Below, piece after piece: positions 1 through 8,296 of a stretch of DNA of 46,039 nt (position 1 is the stretch's first letter; each line of letters starts with the position of its first letter). The notes beneath the pieces are model-generated. The model was not told where the DNA came from, did no database searches, and saw only the letters and a program-made list of their open reading frames with translations. Origin of the DNA: Loktanella sp. Lineage in GTDB: Bacteria; Pseudomonadota; Alphaproteobacteria; Rhodobacterales; Rhodobacteraceae. Location: NCBI GenBank assembly GCA_024686085.1, contig JAIBDT010000014.1, positions 1-46,039 of the forward strand, read 5' to 3'. The translations under genes were made by a program, and so were the position numbers.

Positions 1-97
1 GATCAATCTGCAGCACATCACACGCCCGCCGCTGGCTCACACCGTGCGCTTTGCACAAATGAACCACCGCTTCCCGCCTCACAGCAGGCGTCACCAT
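1..97 (-). CDS. IS3-family transposase OrfB, N-terminal fragment (partial)
   Basis: Reading from the ATG at 97 on the minus strand gives about 32 residues beginning MVTPAVRREAVVHLCKAHGV, the usual N-terminus of the HTH_21/integrase part of IS3-family OrfB. The catalytic DDE domain would lie outside the window. It overlaps the end of orfA in the -1 frame, so the product is expected mainly as an OrfAB fusion. It is too short for independent family assignment; the call rests on the N-terminal motif and on its position after OrfA. Confidence 0.7.
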   Translation of the reverse strand, partial: MVTPAVRREAVVHLCKAHGVSQRRACDVLQID

Positions 98-354
98 TTT
101 TTTGAATTGATGTCTCGCAACATAGCGTTGTCCAGCATCTGCTCGGCCAGCAGCTTCTTCAGCTTACCGTTCTCGTCTTCCAAAGCTCTCAGCCGCTTCG
201 CGTCAGAAGGTTCCATCCCGCCATACTTCGATTTGTATTTGTAAAACGTCGCTGAACTGATCCCGTGCCACCGACATACATCAGCAGTCTTCTCGCCAGA
301 TTCCTGTTCCTTGATCATCGCAATAATCTGTTCGTCCGTAAATCGTGCCTTCAT
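91..354 (-). CDS. IS3-family transposase OrfA
   Basis: This 87-aa protein has an N-terminal helix-turn-helix of the transposase_8 type (MKARFTDEQIIAMIKEQES near the start, then DVCRWHGISSATFYKYKSK) followed by a Leu-rich heptad segment (residues about 58-80) ending in AMLRDINSKKW. In IS3 elements OrfA binds the terminal repeats and, fused by frameshift to OrfB, forms the active transposase. The start is placed at 354 (MKARF); a longer reading to 435 exists, but the extra residues do not look like the family. The last sense codons are AAA AAA TGG before TGA, forming a slippery site into OrfB. Confidence 0.85.
   Translation of the reverse strand: MKARFTDEQIIAMIKEQESGEKTADVCRWHGISSATFYKYKSKYGGMEPSDAKRLRALEDENGKLKKLLAEQMLDNAMLRDINSKKW
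97..103 (-). promoter_or_regulatory. A7 slippery heptamer for -1 programmed frameshift
   Basis: On the minus strand the orfA frame reads TCA AAA AAA TGG TGA, giving the heptamer A AAA AAA. Slipping back one base opens the orfB frame directly into ATG GTG ACG. This is the known mechanism by which IS3-family elements make the OrfAB transposase. Confidence 0.7.
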
Positions 355-595
355 TTGAGTTGTCCTTATATTACTCTTGACGGTCATTCCTAAGGCCCAA
401 AAAAGCTTGCCAAAGCGAAGGCAGCCAGAATCCAAGTCTCGCCTTCCGATCCAACGACTTCTCGCATGTTTTCACAGGTTGAAGCACCCATCTGCAAGCT
501 TGATCCGAAGGGGCCTTACAAAATATAATGATATTGTTGTGTTCAACATGCGCGTGGTGCGTGTCCGATATTCTCATAGTTTTCTTTCGGTTTGC

Positions 596-1018
596 TCAAC
601 CTATAAGTTCCCGAAACTCCATTGGCGTGTAGTCAAGCGCTAGGAACTTAAGCAGAAGTAATTCCAACGGCAGTTGAGTTTCAATCCACTGCACTTTCTC
701 AGAGTTTATGCTTAGGTTGAAGCCACCACAGTTGTTCATAGAAATGCAAATTTCCCGGCCATTTAAGAAGTCCCAAAGCCGCTCGGAAAACCGATTTTTT
801 CCATTATCGGGGTGCGCTGAAATGCCAGCACACTGTTTAAGGACCGTCGGCAGAACGGCTGTAAGGACATCCCAAGCCTGCTGTTGCTCGTGTAACTTCA
901 ATGGTCGGAAATTTGACGTTGTCTGTGCGGCAGCGGACGTTAACGCCAGAACTGGTTCAAACTTTAAAAGGATGGCGCCAGCAGACTCTGAGCATCCGCC
1001 GACATTCACACTTGTCAT
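596..1018 (-). CDS. Hypothetical protein, 140 aa
   Basis: No family is recognised. The protein has a hydrophobic N-terminal third (SAGAILLKFEPVLALTSAAA, about residues 12-31) and a mixed, globular-looking remainder with the segments RLWDFLNGREICISMNNCGG and PLELLLLKFLALDYTPMEF. The ATG at 1018 is chosen because a GGGGGG run lies 7 bases upstream as a ribosome-binding site. A competing 112-aa frame lies on the opposite strand, but its Arg/Pro-rich composition looks like a shadow. The gene is in the AT-richer accessory stretch between the IS element and the XRE regulator, so it may be recently acquired. Confidence 0.5.
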   Translation of the reverse strand: MTSVNVGGCSESAGAILLKFEPVLALTSAAAQTTSNFRPLKLHEQQQAWDVLTAVLPTVLKQCAGISAHPDNGKNRFSERLWDFLNGREICISMNNCGGFNLSINSEKVQWIETQLPLELLLLKFLALDYTPMEFRELIG

Positions 1019-1182
1019 TGTAACGCCCCCCAAAAGCTATCCATGACGGTCAAACCTAGAAAGTCATATGAAGCACTTAAAGTCCAAAACGAGTCTGCTT
1101 GGGGAGTATGTATATTTGGCATCATCATCCATCTTATATGTTTAATCTATTTTTTAGATAATCTGAAAATGAGATTACTGGA

Positions 1183-1208
1183 AGTGTCCGAGGCAACTTA
1201 CGGACACT
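1183..1208. promoter_or_regulatory. Perfect 8-bp inverted repeat, candidate XRE operator
   Basis: AGTGTCCG (1183-1190) is followed after 10 bp by its exact complement CGGACACT (1201-1208). It ends 3 bp before the TTG start of the XRE gene. Position and symmetry fit an autoregulatory operator for a dimeric helix-turn-helix protein. In mRNA it could also fold as a hairpin that limits translation initiation. Confidence 0.5.
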
Positions 1209-1211
1209 CAA

Positions 1212-1469
1212 TTGACCAAAACACTTCGCACAGACGGGCATTTGGCGCTCATTGAAGCGCTAATTTTAGCCCGTAAGTCACAGAATCTCTCTCAAGCAGC
1301 CTTGGCTGAACGGTTGAGGTGCCATCAGTCCTTCGTTGCGCGGATTGAGTCAGGTCAGCGACGTATTGATGTGCCAGAATTGGTAATCATTGCACGGGCT
1401 CTTGATGTTCCGGCGGAACACTTCTTTGAAGCGGTCATCAAGGCTGTTCCGCGAGGCGAAAAAATATAG
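1212..1469 (+). CDS. XRE-family helix-turn-helix transcriptional regulator
   Basis: This 85-aa single-domain protein matches the lambda Cro/C1-type HTH_3 fold. The segment from residue 14 to 70 includes LILARKSQNLSQAALAERL, the recognition-helix segment CHQSFVARIESGQRRID and VPELVIIARALDVPAEHFF. It probably binds DNA as a dimer. The start is a TTG at 1212; no good Shine-Dalgarno is visible in front of it, so the exact start is uncertain. No partner toxin, methylase or restriction gene is adjacent, so its target is unknown. The inverted repeat just upstream suggests autoregulation. It belongs to the AT-rich block shared with the IS element. Confidence 0.85.
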   Translation: MTKTLRTDGHLALIEALILARKSQNLSQAALAERLRCHQSFVARIESGQRRIDVPELVIIARALDVPAEHFFEAVIKAVPRGEKI

Positions 1470-1718
1470 AACATTATTTTAAAGTATAAAATTCTACAAT
1501 CGCAATACAATCTGATCGCCTCTAGAGACATAGCAATAAGATCTCTGCGGGCAAAAAACTAACAAATTACACACTGAGAATCGAAACGGCCTCACTCCGA
1601 AAATATCGTTGTGAAGCCGCTCAATGTACAACCTATGTGTAGATAATGGATCCAAGTTAGAACGAAATGGGCAACCTATGGGTCATTTCACATCATGACT
1701 GACAGCATTATTGGATGG

Positions 1719-4001
1719 TTAAGAACATTTAGAATAACCGCAGGAGCCACAAGTCATACACCCTTCGACCATGCGCAAGGAATAGTCACCACAAGACGAG
1801 CAGGCCTTGCCCTTTGGTTTACCACCAATAGCAACGACATCTGCTTGCGGATCGGACTTCAGTCCCATGCCCTCGCCTGCCAAAAACCCGGTCGCAACCA
1901 TATGTTTTTCAATCACGCCACCAATCGCCGCCAATATGGACGGCACATACTTGCCCTGCATCCAAGCGCCACCGCGTGGGTCAAACACCGCTTTCAGTTC
2001 TTCAACGACAAACGACACATCACCACCACGGCGGAACACTGCGCTAATCATCCGTGTCAGCGCAACCGTCCACGCAAAGTGTTCCATATTCTTGGAGTTA
2101 ATAAACACCTCAAACGGACGACGATGACCCGCGATGACCACATCATTCACAGTGATGTAAATCGCGTGCTCTGAGTCCGGCCACTTTAACTTATAGGTCG
2201 CGCCGTCCAACTCGGTTGGGCGATCCAGTGGCTCGGACATGTAAACAACTTCGGCACCGTCACTATCGACGTGCAATTGTGCGGGCTCTTCCGCGGGCGT
2301 CTTATCCTCGGACACCGATAAAACAGACCCCGTCACATCGTTTGGGCGGTAAGTCGTGCACCCCTTACAGCCTTGATCCCAAGCGGCCATGTAAACCTCT
2401 TTAAAATCGTCAAAGCTGATGTCTTCTGGGCAGTTGATCGTCTTGGAAATCGAACTGTCGATCCATTTCTGGGCTGCGGCCTGCATCCGCACATGATCTA
2501 GCGGGGCCAGCGTCTGCGCGTTGACAAAGTAGTCAGGCAAAGGCGTATCGCCCTTCAGGTCACGCCACATCTGCACGGCATAATCGACGACTTCTTCTTC
2601 TGTCCGCGATCCGTCCTTTTGTAAAACCTTGCGCGTGTAAGCATAAGCAAACACCGGCTCGATCCCCGACGACACGTTGCCCGCATAAAGCGAGATCGTG
2701 CCGGTTGGCGCAATCGAGGTCAGCAAAGCGTTGCGGATACCATGCTTGCGGATCGCGTCACAGACGTCCGCGTCCATGTTTTGCATCGTTCCAGACGCCA
2801 GATATTTCTCGGCATCAAATAACGGGAACGCTCCCTTTTCTTTTGCGAGTTCCACTGAGGCCAAATAGGCGGCGCGTGCAATCGCATGCATCCATTTGTC
2901 GGTCTGTTCGGCCGCTTCCTCTGATCCATACCGCAGGCCAACCATCAGCAACGCATCAGCCAGCCCAGTGACACCAAGGCCAATACGACGCTTTGCTTGC
3001 GCTTCAGCGCGCTGCGCTTCTAGCGGGAACAGGGACGTATCAACAACGTTATCCATCATGCGCACGGCAGTCGCGACCAATTCGGCCATCGCTGGAATAT
3101 CCAGCCGCGCACCCGCTTCAAATGGCTCGGTAACAAGGCGTGCCATATTGATAGAGCCGAGCAAACACGCGCCATAGGGCGGCAGCGGCTGCTCGCCACA
3201 AGGGTTCGTCGCAGCGATGGTCTCGCAATAGTTCAGGTTGTTCGACTGGTTGATACGGTCAATGAAAATCACACCCGGCTCGGCGTAATTATACGTGCCA
3301 GTCATAATCGCATCCCACAACTCGCGTGCTTGTACGGTGCGGTAAACTTCACCTTTGAACACCAAATCCCACGCTTTATCTGCCTTCACCGCTTCCATAA
3401 ATGGATCAGTAATCAGCACAGACATGTTGAACATGCGCAGACGGGCGGGGTCCGATTTTGCAGTAATGAAATCTTCAACATCAGGGTGATCGCAGCGCAT
3501 CGTCGCCATCATCGCACCACGGCGCGAGCCAGCCGACATGATCGTGCGGCACATTGCATCCCACACATCCATGAACGAAAGCGGGCCAGAGGCATCTGCT
3601 GCAACGCCCAAAACCGACGCGCCTTTCGGACGAATGGTCGAGAAGTCATACCCGATGCCGCCACCCTGCTGCATCGTCAGGGCTGCCTCTTTGAGCATAT
3701 CGAAGATGCCGCCCATGCTGTCTGGAACAGTGCCCATCACAAAGCAATTGAACAGCGTCACCTGACGGGCCGTGCCCGCGCCTGCGGTGATACGGCCAGC
3801 GGGCAGATATTTGAAATCCTCCAAGGCGCTATAGAACTTAGGCGCCCATGATTTTGGGTCGGTCTCGGCTTCGGCCAAAGCGCCTGCAATCCGTTCCCAA
3901 GTCTGCTCCACCGTATCGTCAATTGGGGTGCCATCCGCATGCTTAAAGCGATACTTCATATCCCAAATTTGTTCGGCGATAGGGGCGGCAAAACGGGTCA
4001 T
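1719..4001 (-). CDS. nrdJ: Adenosylcobalamin-dependent (class II) ribonucleoside-diphosphate reductase
   Basis: This enzyme reduces ribonucleotides to deoxyribonucleotides using adenosylcobalamin as radical source, in the cytoplasm. The 760-aa chain shows the finger-loop segment NPCGEQPLPPYGAC, with the predicted thiyl Cys268, and the disulphide-forming pair Cys86 (LFNCF) and Cys279. The spacing of 11 between Cys268 and Cys279 is as in class II enzymes. The last 27 residues carry six Cys in CxxC-like pairs (CSSCGDY, CMTCGSCGYSKC), the thioredoxin-contact and metal-binding tail. There is no N-terminal ATP-cone. The start at 4001 has AGAAGG 8 bases upstream. A pair of NrdR-like boxes lies in the leader. 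No cobalamin riboswitch was seen upstream. Confidence 0.97.
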   Translation of the reverse strand: MTRFAAPIAEQIWDMKYRFKHADGTPIDDTVEQTWERIAGALAEAETDPKSWAPKFYSALEDFKYLPAGRITAGAGTARQVTLFNCFVMGTVPDSMGGIFDMLKEAALTMQQGGGIGYDFSTIRPKGASVLGVAADASGPLSFMDVWDAMCRTIMSAGSRRGAMMATMRCDHPDVEDFITAKSDPARLRMFNMSVLITDPFMEAVKADKAWDLVFKGEVYRTVQARELWDAIMTGTYNYAEPGVIFIDRINQSNNLNYCETIAATNPCGEQPLPPYGACLLGSINMARLVTEPFEAGARLDIPAMAELVATAVRMMDNVVDTSLFPLEAQRAEAQAKRRIGLGVTGLADALLMVGLRYGSEEAAEQTDKWMHAIARAAYLASVELAKEKGAFPLFDAEKYLASGTMQNMDADVCDAIRKHGIRNALLTSIAPTGTISLYAGNVSSGIEPVFAYAYTRKVLQKDGSRTEEEVVDYAVQMWRDLKGDTPLPDYFVNAQTLAPLDHVRMQAAAQKWIDSSISKTINCPEDISFDDFKEVYMAAWDQGCKGCTTYRPNDVTGSVLSVSEDKTPAEEPAQLHVDSDGAEVVYMSEPLDRPTELDGATYKLKWPDSEHAIYITVNDVVIAGHRRPFEVFINSKNMEHFAWTVALTRMISAVFRRGGDVSFVVEELKAVFDPRGGAWMQGKYVPSILAAIGGVIEKHMVATGFLAGEGMGLKSDPQADVVAIGGKPKGKACSSCGDYSLRMVEGCMTCGSCGYSKCS

Positions 4002-4115
4002 TGGCAGGCCTTCTTTGTTCTAATGAGATACAGACGCGGCATCATAGCGGGGCCGCAGAGATTCGGAAACGCAGGAAGTCACAAAACCTGCGACTCTCTT
4101 CAAACACCGATGTAA

Positions 4116-4162
4116 CCACTATATGTGGTGGCGTAAATCAATTTTTAACATATATATTGAAT
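4116..4162. promoter_or_regulatory. Pair of NrdR-like boxes upstream of nrdJ
   Basis: Two 16-bp AT-centred sites match the published NrdR consensus acaCwAtATaTwGtgt at about 11 of 16 positions each: box 1 at 4116-4131 (core CACTATATGTGGTG) and box 2 at 4147-4162 (core CATATATATTG). Their starts are 31 bp apart, about three helical turns, which is the usual spacing for NrdR box pairs. They lie between the divergent nrdJ and DUF1489 genes, 115-160 bp from the nrdJ start, and are expected to mediate repression of nrdJ when dATP is abundant. The nrdR gene is not in the window. Confidence 0.72.
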
Positions 4163-4225
4163 TTACCGAAGGGCGTTGATATGCCCGCCACATGGCCTAC
4201 CTTGCGAGGGTTAGAAGAGGATCAC

Positions 4226-4654
4226 ATGGCAACAGTTCACGTTCTTAAACTATCTGTCGGAACAGAAGACATGACAGGTCTTGCAGCTTGGCAGGCGTTA
4301 AAACAGGTGCAAACACCTGACGGCTACCCGCAGCACGTAACCCGCATGTGGCCAAAACGCGAGGCCGAAATATTGAACGGCGGGTCGATTTTTTGGGTCA
4401 TTAAAGGTGTGATCCAGTGCAGGCAACGGATCGTGCGCTTGGACGAGCGGATCGGTGCAGACGGTATTCGGCGTTGCGCGATTGTCAGCGACCCGCAACT
4501 GATCCGCGTTGCCGCGACCCCAAAACGCGCCTTCCAAGGCTGGCGCTATTTAGCCGTCGATGACGCGCCTCAAGACCTATCCGACAGCGCGCAAGCAGAA
4601 GATTACTTGCCACCGGAATTGTCAAAAGCCCTGTCCGCAATCGGGGTGCGTTAA
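4226..4654 (+). CDS. DUF1489 family protein
   Basis: This 142-aa protein matches the conserved alphaproteobacterial DUF1489 pattern: VHVLKLSVG near the N-terminus, then TRMWPKREAEILNGGSIFWV, a VIKGVIQCRQRI strand and the signature PKRAFQGWRYL near residue 105, followed by DAPQDL. The function of the family is unknown to me. The start is the ATG at 4226, with AGAGG 6 bases upstream; the frame is open back to 4001 but the extra part is not family-like. It is transcribed divergently from nrdJ, so the NrdR-like boxes could influence both. Its stop overlaps the hisG stop by 4 bp (TTAA on both strands). Confidence 0.9.
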   Translation: MATVHVLKLSVGTEDMTGLAAWQALKQVQTPDGYPQHVTRMWPKREAEILNGGSIFWVIKGVIQCRQRIVRLDERIGADGIRRCAIVSDPQLIRVAATPKRAFQGWRYLAVDDAPQDLSDSAQAEDYLPPELSKALSAIGVR

Positions 4655-5343
4655 ACACCCAACCGCGATTGTAGCGCTTTAAATGTAGCGCGCTGGGAAT
4701 CATTCCAGTCTGCTTTACGACCGCAAAACAAAGTCGCTTGCGACGGGTGTATTAAACCATCACTGATAATTTTCAGACCGTTCGCACGCAGAGTCTCACC
4801 TGTCGATGTGATGTCCGCAATCGCTTCGGCGGTCTCGTTTTTGACGACCCCCTCCGTGGCACCCTGGCTATCCACGAGCTGATAATCCGCGACACCGTTT
4901 TCACGCAGAAACTCGCGCACGAGTCGGTGGTATTTCGTTGCGATCCGCATCCGAAACCCGTGTTTTGCACGAAATGCGGCGGCTGCCGCATCAAGGTCGT
5001 CCAACGTATCCACGTCGACCCAGCTTTGCGGCACGGCGATGATCAAATCTGCCCCCCCAAAACCCATCAAAGCGACCTCGGTCACGCGCACATCCCAGTT
5101 CGCCAGCTTTTCGCGCACCAGATCAGATCCTGTCACACCCAAATGAATGCGGCCAGCGGCCAATTCACGCGGAATTTCACCCGCAGAAAGCAAGACCAGT
5201 TCAATACCCTCAATACCGTCAACGGCACCGGAATACTCGCGCTCTGATCCGGCCTTTCGTAGCGTTACACCGCGATCCCCGAACCAAGAAAACGTCTTCT
5301 CCATCAACCGCCCCTTAGACGGCACACCAAGTTTCAGCATCAT
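4651..5343 (-). CDS. hisG: ATP phosphoribosyltransferase, short form (HisG_S)
   Basis: HisG catalyses the first step of histidine synthesis, joining ATP and PRPP. The 230-aa chain begins [17 protein letters not shown], typical of the family, and has the phosphate-binding segment VVKNETAEAIADITSTGETL near residues 145-165. It lacks the C-terminal ACT-like regulatory domain of long HisG, which fits the presence of hisZ next to it: short HisG is active and feedback-regulated only in complex with HisZ. The ATG at 5343 overlaps the hisZ stop by ATGA. A longer reading to 5367 is unlikely. Confidence 0.95.
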   Translation of the reverse strand: MMLKLGVPSKGRLMEKTFSWFGDRGVTLRKAGSEREYSGAVDGIEGIELVLLSAGEIPRELAAGRIHLGVTGSDLVREKLANWDVRVTEVALMGFGGADLIIAVPQSWVDVDTLDDLDAAAAAFRAKHGFRMRIATKYHRLVREFLRENGVADYQLVDSQGATEGVVKNETAEAIADITSTGETLRANGLKIISDGLIHPSQATLFCGRKADWNDSQRATFKALQSRLGV

Positions 5344-6419
5344 GCAGCCCCTTTCAGCGCGAGACATAGGTCAGGGCGTACAACACCGCCAACCGCAGGC
5401 ACGGCACTCCCCTGCCCCAAGACAGCCGTCAACGCGTCATACCGGCCGCCCGTCGCAACAGGCGGCAGGTCAGGACGATCAATCGCGGCAAAGCCAAAAA
5501 CAAAGCCGTCGTAATATTCCAACGACGTGCGACCATAGCTTGCTTCAAAATCCAACGTGTCGACATCAATACCGCGCTTGGTCAACGCATCCAGACGCGC
5601 ATCCAAAGTCGACACCGCAGGGCCAATCGCAGGCATATCGACTGCGATGTCGCGCAAGGCGCTTAACGCATATGGCGACTTTTCACGCACGTTCAGTAAT
5701 CCGTCGATCAACGCCAGTTCCTCGGATGAAATCGGCGCGGCTGCGGCATCAGCGCGCAAAACGTCCAATCGGGCCTCGACCTCTTCGCGGCTCCGCAGGC
5801 CAACCGCTGGACCCGCATCGACGAAGGGGTCTTGTGAGGCCAGCAATGCGACGCGACTTGGCGGCGGCGGCGTGCGGCCACCAAAGCGGTCAAGCAATGC
5901 GCGAAAACGGCGTGGACGCCAGATATGCCGGGTCAGCGCGGCCTTGCATGCATCGGTCGTGCGCAACCCTTGGACCGCGGCAGTCAAGACACCCAAGTCG
6001 CCCGTTGAGGCCCGTAACGGCAACCCTTTCAAAGCGCCCGAGATTGCGGCAAAGACATCTGCATCTGCCGCACACGGCTTTTTCCCGTCAAATATCTCGA
6101 ACCCGACCTGCAAAAATTCATTTGCGCGGGTTTCGTCATATTCTTGTTTACGAAAAACGGGCCCCGCATAGGTATAGCGCGCAGGGTCAGCGCGGCTCAC
6201 CATATGCATCTGGACAATCGGTAGCGTAAAATCAGGGCGCAGCATCATTTCGCCGCGTAACGGATCAGTCGTGACATAGGCACGGCCACGCACGTCCTCT
6301 CCGTAAAGGTCAAGCAGCGTGTCGGCCGGCAACAAGATATCTGTCTCGACAGGCATCGCACCTGCCGCCACAAACGCGTCCGTCAGACGTAGTGCTTCGT
6401 CTTTGATTGCGGTAGTCAT
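5340..6419 (-). CDS. hisZ: ATP phosphoribosyltransferase regulatory subunit
   Basis: HisZ is a catalytically silent class II aminoacyl-tRNA synthetase-like protein that forms a hetero-octamer with short HisG and carries histidine feedback. The 359 residues show HisRS-type motif 2 ([12 protein letters not shown], near residue 80), the family segment [13 protein letters not shown] near 275 and the Gly-rich [15 protein letters not shown]. The 4-bp overlaps with hisS upstream and hisG downstream indicate translational coupling in a hisS-hisZ-hisG operon, an order common in Rhodobacteraceae. Confidence 0.95.
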   Translation of the reverse strand: MTTAIKDEALRLTDAFVAAGAMPVETDILLPADTLLDLYGEDVRGRAYVTTDPLRGEMMLRPDFTLPIVQMHMVSRADPARYTYAGPVFRKQEYDETRANEFLQVGFEIFDGKKPCAADADVFAAISGALKGLPLRASTGDLGVLTAAVQGLRTTDACKAALTRHIWRPRRFRALLDRFGGRTPPPPSRVALLASQDPFVDAGPAVGLRSREEVEARLDVLRADAAAAPISSEELALIDGLLNVREKSPYALSALRDIAVDMPAIGPAVSTLDARLDALTKRGIDVDTLDFEASYGRTSLEYYDGFVFGFAAIDRPDLPPVATGGRYDALTAVLGQGSAVPAVGGVVRPDLCLALKGAA

Positions 6420-7975
6420 TCGTCCTGCCCGTTCAATATTTCGCGTACTTTCGCGACTAGCTCGGCACGCGGCACCTCATATTGGCTCGGGCGACCTTTC
6501 CACTCTTCCAACGTTGCATTCTCGGCAATCTTCGCGCCCAGAATCAGGTCCTTGATCTGAACAACATCCGCAGCCATCTCGTCACCACCAACAATCACAG
6601 CGATCGGGCTGTTGCGTTTGTCGGCGTATTTAAGTTGGTTGCCAAAGTTCTTAGGGTTACCCAAATAGACTTCTGCACGGATGCCGTTGTTGCGCAGCTC
6701 GGCCACAAGCCCTTGATAATAAGCCATTTGATCGCGATCCATCACGGTCACAACCACAGGGCCAGCCGCAGTCGTATCCAAACGACCCTTCGCATCCAAG
6801 GCCGCGAGCAAGCGGTCAACGCCGATAGACACACCTGTCGCTGGCACCTCTTGGCCTGTGAACCGCTTGACCAAATCATCATAGCGACCACCGCCAGCAA
6901 CGGAGCCAAAGTTGCGCGGGCGCCCCTTGTCGTCGAGCACTTCAAACGTCAACTCAGCCTCGAAAACGGGGCCAGTGTAGTAACCGAGGCCACGAACGAC
7001 GGATGGATCGATAACGATACGGTCAGCGCCATAGCCCAACTCATCAAAAATATCTGCCATCTCTCTTAACTCTGCAACGCCTTGTTGGCCAATATCGGAA
7101 TCTCCGACAGCCACTTGCAGATTTTCTAAGGTGGCCGCGGTGTTCTCACCTTTCGATGTCAAAAATGTGATCACAGGTTCGACTTGGGTATCACTCAAGC
7201 CGACGCCGTCGATGAATGCGCCTGAAGAATCCAACCTTCCTTGACCAAGAAGTTCGCGAACGCCACTTTCGCCAACCTTATCGAACTTATCGATTGTGCG
7301 TAGGACATTTAACTTCTTTGTTTCGATATTCTCGGGATTTTCAGAATACATTTTCTGCACTACACGGTGATGTGGCAATTTTGAATTACTCGGGTTATCA
7401 ATCTCGTTTTTGCGAGAAAACACCCACTCCAAAACACCGTTCAAAACCTTGCGGTTATTGACGCGCACAACGTAGTCGCCTCGTGGGATGCCGACGACCT
7501 CAAGCGTATCCGACAGCATCGCGCAAATCTCGGCGTCGGCAGCGACAGAAGACGCCCCAACCGTATCTGCATCACACTGATAAAACTGGCGAAAACGACC
7601 CGGACCCGGCTTTTCATTGCGCCAAACAGGACCCATCGCGTAGCGGCGGTAAGGGTTTGGCAAATCGTTGCGGTGTTGGGCATAAGCACGGGCAAGCGGG
7701 GCGGTCAGGTCATAGCGCAGGGCCAGCCAATCCTTATCTTCTTCCAACCATGCAAAAACACCCTCGTTCGGACGGTCCACATCGGGCAAAAACTTGCCCA
7801 AGGCCTCAACCGTTTCGACAGCCGAGGTTTCCAAAGCATCAAAACCATAGCGATGATAAACACCCGCGATCTTGCGCAACATTTCGGTGCGGGCTTCGAC
7901 CTGCGCTCCGAAATAGTCCTGAAAACCCTTTGGCGTTTGCGCCTTTGGGCGGGGTTGTTTCTTTTCCTTGGCCAT
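6416..7975 (-). CDS. hisS: Histidyl-tRNA synthetase
   Basis: HisS charges tRNA-His with histidine. The 519-aa class II synthetase has motif 2 ([22 protein letters not shown] near residues 111-132), the HisRS signature [14 protein letters not shown] (near 335), the histidine-binding [11 protein letters not shown] and an anticodon-binding domain from about residue 410. [13 protein letters not shown] is a basic N-terminal extension common in alphaproteobacteria. The start at 7975 has GAGGCG close upstream. It leads the hisS-hisZ-hisG unit, so supply of charged tRNA-His and histidine synthesis are transcribed together. Confidence 0.97.
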   Translation of the reverse strand: MAKEKKQPRPKAQTPKGFQDYFGAQVEARTEMLRKIAGVYHRYGFDALETSAVETVEALGKFLPDVDRPNEGVFAWLEEDKDWLALRYDLTAPLARAYAQHRNDLPNPYRRYAMGPVWRNEKPGPGRFRQFYQCDADTVGASSVAADAEICAMLSDTLEVVGIPRGDYVVRVNNRKVLNGVLEWVFSRKNEIDNPSNSKLPHHRVVQKMYSENPENIETKKLNVLRTIDKFDKVGESGVRELLGQGRLDSSGAFIDGVGLSDTQVEPVITFLTSKGENTAATLENLQVAVGDSDIGQQGVAELREMADIFDELGYGADRIVIDPSVVRGLGYYTGPVFEAELTFEVLDDKGRPRNFGSVAGGGRYDDLVKRFTGQEVPATGVSIGVDRLLAALDAKGRLDTTAAGPVVVTVMDRDQMAYYQGLVAELRNNGIRAEVYLGNPKNFGNQLKYADKRNSPIAVIVGGDEMAADVVQIKDLILGAKIAENATLEEWKGRPSQYEVPRAELVAKVREILNGQDE

Positions 7976-8091
7976 GATCGCCTCGCGTAAATTAGGTCAA
8001 CTCTCGCCCGCGTTTACAACGCCAAGCCCAGCGGGGCAATGCGATGTTATGTGGCTTCCATGCGCAGATAATGGCGTGCTATGACAGCGTC

Positions 8092-8295
8092 ATGACAGAC
8101 ATCACACATCTTGAAGAACAAATCGCTCATTTGACCCGCACCGTCGAAGACTTGTCCGACATCGTCGCGCGGCAAGAAAGCGAGCTTGCCATAGCAACGC
8201 GCAGGTTGGCCATGCTGATGGAGCGCGAAGCCGGACGCGAAATGGATGCAGGCGGATCAGTGCCACTTGCGGATCAACGCCCGCCCCATTGGTAA
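8092..8295 (+). CDS. slyX: SlyX family protein
   Basis: This is a 67-aa protein of the SlyX family: an almost continuous coiled coil from residue 3 to 48 (THLEEQIAHLTRTVEDLSDI) followed by a short tail ending in RPPHW, the typical SlyX C-terminal motif. The function is poorly known. The ATG at 8092 is chosen because it begins at the conserved part; ATGs at 8044 and 8071 in the same frame are possible, and no strong ribosome-binding site decides. It is divergent from hisS, and its stop lies 1 bp from the stop of the convergent lipoprotein gene. Confidence 0.8.
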   Translation: MTDITHLEEQIAHLTRTVEDLSDIVARQESELAIATRRLAMLMEREAGREMDAGGSVPLADQRPPHW

Positions 8296-8296
8296 G

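Larger units (their letters stand above)
1..386 (-). mobile_element. IS3-family insertion sequence, truncated by the window start
   Basis: An orfA and the beginning of an orfB lie in the -1 frame relation typical of IS3-family elements, and only the left part of the element is inside the window. The likely outer end is near 386, where the minus strand begins TGACCGTCAAGAG about 30 bp ahead of the orfA start. That end is a guess, because the opposite terminal repeat is outside the window and no target duplication can be checked. The element sits at the edge of an AT-rich accessory stretch. Confidence 0.75.

Noticed and set aside
708-1046. Open frame of 112 aa on the plus strand
   Set aside because: It is antisense to the 140-aa gene at 596-1018, which has a better ribosome-binding site and more protein-like composition; the plus frame is rich in Arg, Pro and Cys without family features.
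1043-1255. Possible 70-aa membrane peptide
   Set aside because: It has one hydrophobic stretch (WGVCIFGIIIHLICLIYFL) but overlaps the XRE gene and its inverted repeat and has no ribosome-binding site.
4002-4115. Possible cobalamin riboswitch ahead of the B12-dependent nrdJ
   Set aside because: No B12-box-like sequence or matching secondary structure was seen; NrdR-like boxes explain the region better.
5147-6229. Long open frame of 360 aa on the plus strand
   Set aside because: It lies antisense to hisZ and the start of hisG, and its Arg/Ser/Pro-rich composition is typical of a shadow of a high-GC gene.
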